A DNA stretch of 64,000 bases, taken from contig CM074858.1 in assembly GCA_037501455.1 (NCBI GenBank), positions 83,922,501 through 83,986,500 of the forward strand. The letters run 5' to 3'. The position numbers and the translations under genes were made by a program. The notes beneath the pieces are model-generated. The model worked only from the letters and a program-made list of their open reading frames with translations. It had not been told where the DNA came from and ran no database searches. Shown here piece by piece: positions 48,166 through 58,521 of the stretch. This stretch comes from Lantana camara. Taxonomy: Eukaryota; Streptophyta; Magnoliopsida; Lamiales; Verbenaceae. Each line of letters starts with the position of its first letter. Within the stretch, counting starts at the first letter, position 1.

Positions 48166-49801
48166 ACGCCCTTAAGAAGGACCACCTTGTTTCATGGAGG
48201 TGCAAAGTGTATAGTTGATACGTGCGTGATACATGAGGGTGCTTACTTTAATAAGTAAGTTCACTGAGGTGCCCCGTGTGAGAACATTCCTAAATGGGAA
48301 AGGAAGTTTCTATTTCAGGAAATGGAAACTTCCAGATTAGGAAATATCTCACGAGCATTGATGTGATTAATTGATCCTTAGACTTGAGGTTCCATGTTAC
48401 TTTATAGTTAACTCTGTAGTCTTTGGTATAAGCTTTAAAGGGTGTCGCCTTAGACAACTGATTCAAGGCTTATGCTGGGGCTGCACAAGTGATTCATGAA
48501 AGTAAATGAGAATCAAGAAAGGACCTACACTTGCATATGCAAGGTGATCTCTTATTATGTAAGTCATTCATATGCCATATGGAGTCCTTGGCCAAGGCAG
48601 TAGATCAAGACATCAAGAAAAGGGTTTCTTGGATTGAGATCAAATGGATATGAAATGCACTTAGCTTTAAGACCGGATTATTAGGGTTCTGATTATTCCC
48701 TTGCCCTAGATCTTGGTTGAGAGATAGTAAGTAGGAGGATTGTATCTCACATGAATCAATGACTTAAAGGTTCTGTCGAATCCGAACATTCCAATTCAGC
48801 TAGGGGTTAAACACCTGTTGCTAGACTATGGTCGTTTAATCTGTGGACTGATTAATTAATTAGTGAATTAATTAATTAGGGTCACTGCTAATTGAATTGA
48901 GAACCTAGAGGGTCACACACAACAACTTGGTTACATGAGTTGAGGCTTGAAAATGATTAAACGAGTTAATCGGGCCAAGAGGGTTCCACACGTGTGAAGT
49001 CACACGTGTGGCTCACGTGAGTGACACGTGTTACTGTGACACGTGTCACACACGTGTGTATATATATATATTATATATATGTTAAATAATTAATTAGTTA
49101 ATTATTTAATAGACTTTGGTTTAATTTTGAATTAAAAAGAAAGTCTAATTTTGGAGAAAATAATCTAGTTAATTAATTACGAATTAATTAATTAGATGAA
49201 AATAAGTTATTTATTTTATAATAAATAAAGTATAAAATTATCCAAAAATAGTTTGGATATTTTTAGCTCTCTTAAAAGTTGACTTGAATTAGAATTCAAA
49301 GTCAAAGTTGGAAAATACTTGATGATCAAGTAATACGAGAGAGGGACCAAAATCCTAGCCCATAAAGGACTAGGAATTTCGGCAACCCCCTCCCTATAAA
49401 TAGAGGAGCTCGAGCTCCTTATGGAGCTAATTGACAATTCTTGGTTCATGTGTTGAACACCTTCCTTTCTCCAAGATTAAATTAAACCCTAGGTTAAGCC
49501 TAAACACTAACTAGAGAACTAGCATCCTTACTAGTTAGATTGTGATCAAGTTGGTGGACTTTCTCTAGAGACTTCAAGTTAGAAGTTTGAAGATTCGAGA
49601 TTTACCAAGGAGAGGGGATCAAGCCGCGAGAAGAGCGTTCTTGGGTGGCTTGAAACGCTTCAAGAAAGAACAAAAGAAAAGTAAGTTTTCTATCTTTACG
49701 AATTTGGTTACACGATTGCGAGTTCAAGGTCCTTTTGTTGGGAAATTTTTTTAAATTCCGCTACTTTCTGATTCGTGTTTTCCAACAAGTGGTATCAGAG
49801 C
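48166..49801 (+). mobile_element. Inverted segment of the Angela 5' LTR plus primer-binding site
   Basis: Reverse-complement match to 42,227-40,602, in other words LTR position about 321 to the LTR end, followed by AG and the primer-binding site TGGTATCAGAGC (49,790-49,801). On the minus strand of the element this piece is backwards. The LTR's first 312 bp (49,801-50,112) stays in the right orientation, and about 10 bp between the two pieces is missing. The LTR end facing the primer-binding site is at 49,787. The promoter in this copy therefore points toward 50,112, away from gag-pol. Confidence 0.9.
49790..49801 (+). other. Primer-binding site (inverted relative to gag-pol)
   Basis: TGGTATCAGAGC, complementary to the 3' end of initiator tRNA-Met, two bases after the LTR end. 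It lies on the strand opposite to the coding region, so the element cannot prime normal reverse transcription. Confidence 0.9.
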
Positions 49802-52800
49802 AAGCCTTAGAGGAGTCAGGTTGACACTCCCACTGTCTGTAGGACTCATCGGCTTGGAGTATTTTACTAATCATGACTTATGTGATATAGGGCTCGTTTC
49901 ATGAACCATTTCACCTAAATGGTAGAGTCCTAAAGTCATCAGGATTAGGGGAGTTCTCATACATGCACAGCTAAAGTAAACGCATACCAAACAAGAGCAT
50001 ATAAAGAAGTGTTGCCTCAATTCGTTATTTCATTCAAAGATTGTCTGTGATTACAATAAGGAAAAGCACAAAGCGGATATACAATCGGCTTTCTAGGGCA
50101 CTATTCCTAACAGAACTACGCACAGGTTTATCCCCGACGGCCCTAACCGTCCCGGGGGCTCCTTACCCATAGCTCCTCAGATCCATAGACATACATACAT
50201 ACAGATGCCAATATTTCATGGCCAACTCGTTATAGAATCATAACATATCTTAATTTTTCCAAAATAGCTTACATATGCCTTAATAATTAATTTTCCAAAA
50301 CCAAGGATGGTCCACAAGGTCATAATCATATCATATCCCACACATATCTAATCATATATAGTATATAACCACATGCAAGGGTTGAAATCATCATATTAAG
50401 GTCATAGGTCGTTTAACTATACAAAAATCCTAAACCTCACCTCGTGAAAGTAGAGTCTGAGAGTGTGAAGGACAAACTCTCCTAAACCTCGGGCACACCA
50501 CCGCCACCAAACTCTGAAACATAACATACAGAAGCCCGGACTTAGACTCTATATGAACCAAACAAGACACACGGCATTGCTCAACATGATCGTGGTTATG
50601 CGTAAGTGTTCATGTTGTGCTTTGATATAGTGTCATGGTCATTCAAGGTATATCAATGCTCAACAAGGTCATATTTACAAGCAACCAACACGTAATTCCA
50701 TATCCAAAGATGCAAGATCAATTTAGGAAGTCAATGTATTCACAAAATGCATATTAAATCATCCAATGTCACAGGGTTCAATTATAATATTACAATTAAG
50801 CATCAAGTTCATGTCGAGTTATAAAGTGCATAAGTAAGAGCAACTTGATCATATAAACATATAAAGTTGTTGTATTTAGATGGCATGCTTGATACAAATA
50901 AAGAGTGCATCTAATTCACTTAAGATCATACTTTACAACTTCATAACATGTTTGGAACACAAGCTAAAGTCACATTTATAGCTTCATAAATATTACACTT
51001 ACATCCCTTAAGTCATTTATAAAAGTTTAGAATTATTACACATACATCTCCTTAGTTGATTACTAAGCATAATTGTTCGTTTAAAGTGTTTATACAATTA
51101 TTCAACTAGGAATTAATTACTTACAAGCATAACAATTATAAATTTATCGTAATTCACAATATACCATCTTCGAGTAGTAAAAGTAAATCAAGATATTACA
51201 ATTCTAACTCCTATCATGCATCAAGTCTCAAGTTGTTCAAGCATCCTTCATGTAACTCGATTTTATATTTGAAACACAATTTACAACAAACGTAACATTG
51301 AGAACGTCTCAAATTCATATAGAGAAATCACAACATACTCATTCTTCTAAATTATCATTCAAGTTCATTTAGTCACATAAGAGATTAGTTTCTAAATATT
51401 ACACTAACACCCCTTTGTACTTAACAAATAGCGTAAATTCATCACATCGGGATTCAAATTGTAAATCAAAATATTCATGCATATCACAATTCATTCAATA
51501 CATATTTTCGTATACGATTGGAATACATCTCGATCAACAAACCAACAATAAACAATTTATTTGCACTTAAAACAATTAATTCAAATAATTCCAATTACGT
51601 AAAATAATTCATAATAAATAAACCGAGTGTCTGATTAACAAACGAAAAGTGGCGTTGGACTCACCACGTCGAGACCGACATTCTGTCCGAAAGTCACCGG
51701 AGTGCCACCACCGAAGCCGCCTGAAAGTCACCGGGCCGCCGCGGAAAGTCGCCGGAAAAATCCCGAAAAAAATACCCGAGAAAGTAGTCTTCGTGCTCAT
51801 TCCAAATCCTTGATCAATTTCTGAAAATTCCAGGCTAATCGTCCTAAATCTTAAATCCAAGAGTACGAAAACCCCAAAAAATTCAAAATCAAATTACTTC
51901 CAATCCGGTGAACGAAAATGAAATCCGTAAAAAGCATCGACTTACCCATGACAAGCTCTTCGAAACCCCCAACTCGAATACCGGAAAAAGTGGCCGAAAA
52001 ACACCGAACGTGACTGCTACAGTTGCATGTCGTCGTCGCTACGCCTTCAGAAGGCCCGTGCGCCGGCACCTCCACTCTGATGCTCGCGCCACCAGCCCAG
52101 AATTGATTCTCAATGAGAAGACCTTCAGATCGGTACCTCGTCCACCCAAAACCGCCGCCAGAATCCCCGAAAACGGGCGGCTAAGTTTCGCCCAGATTCA
52201 CCACCGTCGGAGTGAGCTTCGGGTGGCGCGAGTAGCGCCACCGCTGCCCCAATGACTGCGCCACCACTGCCAATTTGTAGATCTCGTCGAGACGTTCAAT
52301 TTTCATACCAATTTTGCTAGATTCCGATGTCGGAGGAAGCCGAACGAGGCTGACGAAGTTGCTACCGCAATCCAGTCGTGATTTTTTGAATTTTTTAGCA
52401 GCCATATCTGAAAAATGCAGATATCTCCTCCACTGTTCATTTTTTGGCCGAGATCTTTGTACCATTGTGATCCTCTCGTCGAGCACTTCAAAATGGACTA
52501 CTCATTCGACGAATTCCGTCGAGAAACGACCAAGTTACGACTAGTGTATGATTTAGGTGTAGTGTGTGTGCGGGAATGTGAGAGAGAGAACCAAGAGAGA
52601 GAAGACGAGATTGAGAGAAATATGTCTTGTGCACAAGCTATATACAATCGGGTATCTTTATCGCGTAGCAAAGTGAAATAGCGAGTGCAAATAATCGTAA
52701 ATAAAAAAAATTGGTAAATTTACGAATAAACATTCAAGCTCCGAATTAATTTTATAATTTAAAATGAAAGAAAGATTTACCAGTTGGAGTTTAATTCAAT

Positions 52801-54045
52801 TTAATTTTAGAAATCTTTCGTACACTTTAATGATACTTTGTAAACACATGATTGATAATTAATCTCAAGGAATTCAAGTAAACCGAAATAAAACAAGTTA
52901 AGTAACATGATGGATTTAAAATCAACTTGACAATTAATCTTAGAATAATCCGAATGATCTCATATTAAATTGGATTTACATTCAATCATATAACTCAAGA
53001 AACTCTTAAATCAAACACACACAAGTGTAGAGACTTACTTGTTAATGTCGTCAGGACGCCCTTCGAGAACACGGGGCGTCACAAGTGTTTCATCAACAAA
53101 GCAGGTACTGGCCCCATAATCAATCATCATTCTAGTTTCCATATCTTCAATCACTCTTCCATTTTGAACATGTGAGACTTTTTCCTTTCTGATATAGCAT
53201 TAACAGCTACCGTGACCACCTCACTATCAGAATTTTCCTCTTCATTTCCAGACAACTCCGGGTCTCCCTCATCATCCTCCTCAGGTATTATAATGAAAAC
53301 TTGTTTTTGTGTACATTTATGTCCTGGTTTATAAACCTCATCACAATTGTAACACAGGTTTTTCTCCCTTCTAGCCCTCATCTCAGCAGCAGTAAGTAGC
53401 CTTCTCTGAGTTGGTAAATTCTTGCTGAAATTAGTTCCCCTGCTGTTAGAGTTTCCATTCCTTGGTGATGCAAAATAACTGTTAGGTTTCATAAATGGTT
53501 TGACATGATTGCTGTGTTTCCCACCTCCATTAGCCCTGACCAAAAGTGCTTCAACAGCGGCCTCATGTCTCTTAGCAGACATAATAGCATCACCCAAGTT
53601 CTGAGGCTTAGAAGCAAACACAGATGCTTGAATTTCCTCCTTTAACCCACACACAAATGCAACAGTAAAATACTCCTCTGTTAGATTTTTATAAAATAAA
53701 AGCATATGAGATTTGATATCCTCAAACTTAACAAAATATTCCTCCACTGTCCCTGTTTGTCTCAACTTATGGAATTCACCCACTACCAATTGCCTATCAC
53801 CCACATCAAAACGTTTCAGCACTTCCCCCACCAACTGCTCCCAACTCAGAAGTGGAGATGTGTCCATAAGGCTCTGAAGCCATGTTTCAGCAATACCCGA
53901 AAAATAGATTGAAGCTAACGTAATCTTCTCACTCTCCAGCACAGTAGGTAACAACTGGAAATATTTTTGTGCCTTCTTAACCCACATTCTAGGATTAGTG
54001 CCATCAAAACTAGGGAACTCTATGTATTTGTGAGAAGAAGTAATA

Positions 54046-57000
54046 TGTAGCGCCCCCTAACACTACAACCCCGCACCGTAGTACTTCCCGAGTGGATGTG
54101 AGTCCTAGCAATCGAGAAATACTTCGGCGAATGGACAGGACAATGAAATACCAGAACATGGAATTTAAAGTGCAGCAGAAGATAAACAATTTAAAACAAA
54201 AGAATTTGATATCTCAAGTCAACCGAAATTTATATTACTAGGTTAAGGAGTAAGATATTTACAGAGATAAGTCTAGAGCCAACACGAGGGTGCTTATTAA
54301 AAGATGTACATGCACTCTTAATATAATCCTGATTGACTAAGATATGACACTTTAAGGCTTCAAGATACCTCTAAGGCATCGTTCCGTGGATTCCTGAAAT
54401 CATGCATTTGAAACCAGGCGAGAGGTTAGTCAAAGTGACTAAGTGAAGGGGTATAATAACTTATATGTATATGTATATATATATGTATATGATCAAGAAG
54501 ATCTTGATCTGAAATATTAACAATAGGATATAACAAATAGGAAACGGTTCATAATAATTGTAAAACAGGGATAGGGGTAGTTTGGAGTATTTGTAGAAAT
54601 ATGAACCGTTTGTAACAAGAACATTAATGCCCACAAGCTAGGCCTCTCCATCCATAACTCCTTAAATAATTGGTAAAATAGTATCGGGCTGATCAAGGCA
54701 CCGATACTTCAATAAAACCAATATGATATTAATTCCACTGCTCCTTGATGTCAATAGGGAATCAAACCCTAGAGACCACGAACACGATTTGGGAGGCAGC
54801 TATCTCTCCCTCATCCCTTGGCGTAGAGTAACTAACCTCCAGTTAAACCACTACCAAGAGGTGGTGGCAGTCCGCAGCATCAACAATACCCTCAGCCCGA
54901 TACCTTCCGGGTAATTGCTCGCTACGGATACAGCCGGGACACATAACATGAATCAAGAACAATATTTTGCTTACGTAACCCAGAATCAACGTTTGATAAA
55001 ATGGACTTAGTATATTGTGTCCTGGTAAAACGTTGATTTTGGCATGAAAGTATTTTCCCTTTAGAAGGGATATGATAATATAGTATTATGTATATAGGAT
55101 AATAAATCATAAATAATAGGTAGGCTTGAAAATAGTTGTTATATAGATACATAGATATAGGCATGATTCCAGTTGAAAATATTTTAACCCTCACCGAGTG
55201 TCTTGAAGGTCAAGATAAAATCCTTGGGATTCCACTGTTCAATTATATCCTCGCCTGAAAGTACTGCTACCGTTTTAGGACTAAGTCTTAATGCAATAGC
55301 CTAAGGTGCTTGTCCCACATCGGTTGGAGAGGGGAACAAAGCCTCCTTTATAAGGGGGTGGATACCTTTCCCTTGTTGAGGCCTTTTCCCGGATGGTGAT
55401 CTTAGCCATTGGGAGGAACAAAACCGTGAGGGTGGTGTCACTTAGCCCACCAAAGCGGATAATATCGGCAGGCGGGTTTTCGGGCTGTTACAAATGGTAT
55501 CAGAGCCGGGGCCCGGGCCGGTGTGCCAACGAGGACGCTGAGCCCTCTTAGGGGGGTGGACTATAATAGCCTAAGGTGCCTGTCCCACATCGGTTAGAGA
55601 GGGGAACAAAGCCTCCTTTATAAGGGGGTGGATACCTTTCCCTTGTTGAGGCTTTTTCCGGGATGGTGATCTTAGCCATTGGGAGGAACAAAATCGTGAG
55701 GGTGGTGTCGCTTAGCCCACCAAAGCGGACAATATCGGCAGGCGGGTTTTCGGGCTGTTACACTTAATACTCAAACAAACAATGCACAAGAAATTTTAAT
55801 GAGCTAGAGTTATATTTTGGAAATTGTTATTTAATCCCCGTTTTTGGAAATTCTAGATAAAAGTTCTTCCTAAAAATCCAAAATATTATTTTATATTAAT
55901 ATTTGAAATCTCTACAAGATTTTATGAGTCAAAGTCTTCATTTGAAATTAAAAGTCAAAGTTACTATTGAAAAACAGTTATTATTTAACCATAGGGGATT
56001 AAACACTTTTAAACACAAAATCGAACACATACTTACACACACTAGGCACACACGGTACACACACAGTTCAAGAACATCAAGAACATGTTCTTAAGTCTAT
56101 TTGAATATTCAAAGGACATATTATCATGCTAGATCATATTCATATTCATAACATATGATTTGAGACATAATGTAGCAAAATATATAAGTTTCTTATGAAA
56201 AATAAATCATAATTAAATTCTCTAAACATGCATTTGTTCTAATCATTCAAGAACATATTCATGAGCATATGAACACTTATTTAAATAAATCATAAATTAA
56301 ATTCCTACTTTGATTCATGAAATATAAATTCTTAAAATAAAATCTCCTATCATAAATTTCTAAACATAATATAAAGCATATAAAATATAAATTAAAATGC
56401 ATAATTTAAATATAAAATAAAACATAAATTAAAGCATAATTTGAAGCATAAAATAAAACTAACCTTGTAGAGAGAGGGGGGGTTGCCATGTGGTTAGGGG
56501 AGTGAGGGAGAGATTTTATGTGTTGATTTGTGAGTTATAAATGATGCTTGAGAGGGGTATTTATAGGTAGTCATGAGGGGCTTTTGTGCAATTCCTAAGA
56601 GTTTAAGGGAGATGTGGATGCTTCATAACCTAAACAAATGCTTGGTAGCTATGTAGGTAATGTGGTTGTCTCACATTTTAAACAAATGCTTGGAAGTTAT
56701 ATAAGAAATGTGGGTGAATTACATTCATTTATTTAAACTTTCTAGAAGGCCTATGTTGTCATGGATGATGTCATATTGAATAAAAATAAATATAAAATGA
56801 TATAAAATTTATTCAAGAGTCGAGAGGTGAAAACTTGAAGTAGTAAATAAATGAAAGAACGAGTGAAAAATAAGCTTCGTCATGATTATAAATGGGGAAT
56901 ATTTAGAGTTTTCGTTTATAAATTATGAACGTTAAAGATGATGAAAATCATGAGAAAATTATATAAACGAAGCTATGATAAAGTTTAAAGGTTGTAAAAA

Positions 57001-57705
57001 TTATCATAGTTTAGGGAAAAATTCAAGAAACGTTTTAAGTAAAATTTCGAATATTGAATGAAAGCTAATTGTTTAAAATAAAATGACAATTTTTAAAAAG
57101 AAAAATATTTATAAAATATGCTATGGGTGGAATCGAGCTTTGGTAAATGAATGAAAATTCACAAAATAATTCAAGGATCGTTTTGACTATAATATTGAAT
57201 AGGGAAAACGTTGAAATTCGGAAATCTCAAAATATAGGATTAAAGTAGGGTTTTTGGCTGGTTTTGGTTACTACGGGAGTTATAATGAGAATTAGGGTTC
57301 GGGAATGATACCATAATTCATAAAATTTTACAAGGATTCATTTGAACCTAATATTTGATAGGTAAAAGTGTCTCCACAAATTCCTACATTTAGGAATGAA
57401 TAGTGTCTAGGGACCTAATGGGAATTTTGGCCAACAAATTTCAAGATCTATTTCGGGATAGCGAAAGTTTGAATATGAATCCGACAAGTGTAAGATTTAG
57501 TTTTCTATGGTTTTATGAAGAATATGTAAAGGTTTAGGCTTGGTAGATGAATACTGGTGTAGGTTTCATAATAATATTCAATGACCCAGGCATAAAAGCA
57601 CGTAGTTCACATAAAATGCAATGCACAATGGTTTGAGGCTATAAATGTTTTATTCTCACTCTTTACTTACCTATTTCTTCTTGGCCCCAAATCAGGGCTA
57701 TTACA
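54046..57705 (-). mobile_element. Tekay-like solo LTR (I), carrying a TRIM
   Basis: Plus view TGTAGCGCCCCC...GGGCTATTACA, flanked by TAATA and GAATA (one difference), inside the Reina-like gag frame. About 3.2 kb without the TRIM. It has an acceptor-like TTTCAG|GAAT (AG at 54395-54394), a GTGACTAAGTGAAGGGG block and a donor-like CAAG|GTTAGT (GT at 56463-56462). Sequence is AT-rich with no gene. Open frames here are chance. Confidence 0.75.
55292..55762 (+). mobile_element. Complete TRIM (terminal-repeat retrotransposon in miniature)
   Basis: Two 201-bp direct repeats (55,292-55,492 and 55,562-55,762), about 95% alike, each ending CGGGCTGTTACA. Between them lie only 69 bp: a primer-binding site TGGTATCAGAGCC (55,495-55,507), a GC-rich stretch and a polypurine tract (TTAGGGGGGTGGA) before the second repeat. 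A perfect 5-bp duplication CTTAA flanks it (55,287-55,291 and 55,763-55,767). The repeats hold GTCCCACATCGGTT and CTTTATAAGGGGG, wording common in plant TRIMs, the latter a likely TATA region. It encodes nothing and would need enzymes from another element. Confidence 0.95.
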
Positions 57706-57961
57706 GAATACCTCCATAACTGCCTTGTGATCTCATTTCCTCAGGCATAGTGTTTTGAGTCACAGATCCAACATCTTTTCCATTTGACGCAGATAAACCT
57801 TCGCCGAACACTGATTTGTTTTTATGGTACTGCTGCATCTGATCTGCCAAGGCTCCCATCTGCATCGTAATCTTCTCTAACGCCCCAGAAATATCCTGAA
57901 ACTTCCTTTCTCGTAATCGGGAATTGCTATTTCTTTCAACGGTAAAATCTCTCAGGACCAT

Positions 57962-58521
57962 CGTGGGAAAATAAATGAAGAATCTTTAAACAGTCTTGCT
58001 TAGTACACCGTCGTTGTAAATGATGCCCTTATCCTCAATATTTGGTGGAGTTGATCTTCAATGACCTCGGCACAAAATTCCATAGCTTACAAAATTTTCC
58101 CCCCTTTTTCCGTTGTGTAAGAGTAACTACTCTGGTGGTGTCTCTATAATAGTAATCCGATTCCCTACTTGGAATTCTCTGAATAGTACAAGTGCCTTGA
58201 TTTCTTCATTGTCACCTTACGCCATCCAGAGTTAGAATTTCTGACTTTCGTAAAAAACATATTACTCCCGAGCGCCTCCAAGTAGTAATTACATATCCTG
58301 ATGGCACCTTGATAGCTAAAGGATCTCTTGTCTCTCTCATATTCGAGTATCTTCTTTTATCCGCCCAATACCCTGACTGTGTTAGCTCGATCATACATCT
58401 TCTAGTCAACCTCGGTTCGAATCCCAATGTAGCTTCGACCAAGACAGCACTTAGTGGATCAGGTAGGGGAACACCTAAATTACAACCACGAAGCTAATAC
58501 ATGTGGGGTTAGGGATGTGAA
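57962..58521 (-). other. Leader of the Reina-like element (unidentified sequence)
   Basis: No recognisable gene. It lies upstream of the gag start and is cut by element G at 58,521, whose left duplication copy is GTGAA (58,517-58,521). No LTR alike to 35,909-36,419 and no primer-binding site is seen, so part of the leader and the 5' LTR must lie beyond element G. Confidence 0.4.

Larger units (their letters stand above)
40602..50112 (-). mobile_element. Young Angela-type Ty1/copia element with rearranged 5' LTR
   Basis: Outer ends TGTTGGAAAACACG (40602) and CTATTCCTAACA (50112) are flanked by a perfect GAACT duplication (40597-40601, 50113-50117), and LTR H continues on both sides. Gene order on the minus strand is gag, protease, integrase, RT, RNase H (copia order). 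The 3' LTR is 1,946 bp. At the 5' end only the first ~312 bp of the LTR is in place. The rest, with the primer-binding site, is inverted (48,166-49,801). LTR parts are almost identical between the two ends, so the insertion is recent. Integrase and RT wording and the long LTR fit the Angela/BARE lineage. Confidence 0.9.
39661..53083 (-). mobile_element. Tekay-like solo LTR (H), split by an Angela element
   Basis: Plus view TGTAACACCC...GGGGCGTCACA. The outer 5-mers are ACTGT (39656-39660) and AGTGT (53084-53088), one difference, and the Reina protease reads on across them. Without the Angela element and its duplication the LTR is about 3.9 kb. It carries the acceptor-like TTTGCAG|GTT (AG at 40126-40125), CTAGGCGG, a GGCGAGTACGAGC block, a donor-like ATGG|GTAAG (GT at 51945-51944) and a GC-rich leader (52.0-52.5 kb) alike to that of LTR F. 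No internal domain is present. Confidence 0.8.
53084..57961 (-). pseudogene. gag: Reina-like gag and start of protease, split by solo LTR I
   Basis: The N-terminal part lies at 57,961-57,706 (helical, Gln-rich; LEKITMQMGALADQMQQY), and the frame resumes at 54,045 after the insertion, with the target bases TATT(A/C) shared. Next come a FPSFDG-type motif, the capsid (MWVKKAQKYFQLL, ..ETWLQSL, FDVGDRQLVVGEFHKLRQTGTVEEYFVKFE) and a degenerate zinc knuckle CYNCDEVYKPGHKC of the short form common in this clade. The gag frame stops at 53,151; protease begins in a different frame and runs to 53,089, where solo LTR H interrupts it. The 5' start at 57,961 is the first Met and may not be the true one. 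Confidence 0.8.
35909..58521 (-). mobile_element. Reina-like Ty3/gypsy element, split by nested insertions
   Basis: A minus-strand element whose parts lie in correct order: leader (58,521-57,962), gag (57,961-57,706, continuing 54,045-53,151), protease to integrase and chromodomain-like tail (53,150-53,084, then 39,660-36,407), polypurine tract and 3' LTR. Three insertions interrupt it, and each break rejoins in sequence across a 5-bp duplication where both ends are visible. The RT/RNase H wording and the short-LTR layout point to the Reina clade of chromoviruses. The 5' LTR is not visible and would lie beyond element G. Many stops and frameshifts mark it as the oldest layer of this stack. 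Confidence 0.75.

Noticed and set aside
58385..58450. GGTTCGAATCC, matching a tRNA/SINE B-box, with a weak A-box-like TTAGCTCGATCA upstream
   Set aside because: The arms do not pair as a tRNA, no poly-A or T tail or target duplication is seen, and the B-box alone is not enough for a SINE or tRNA call.
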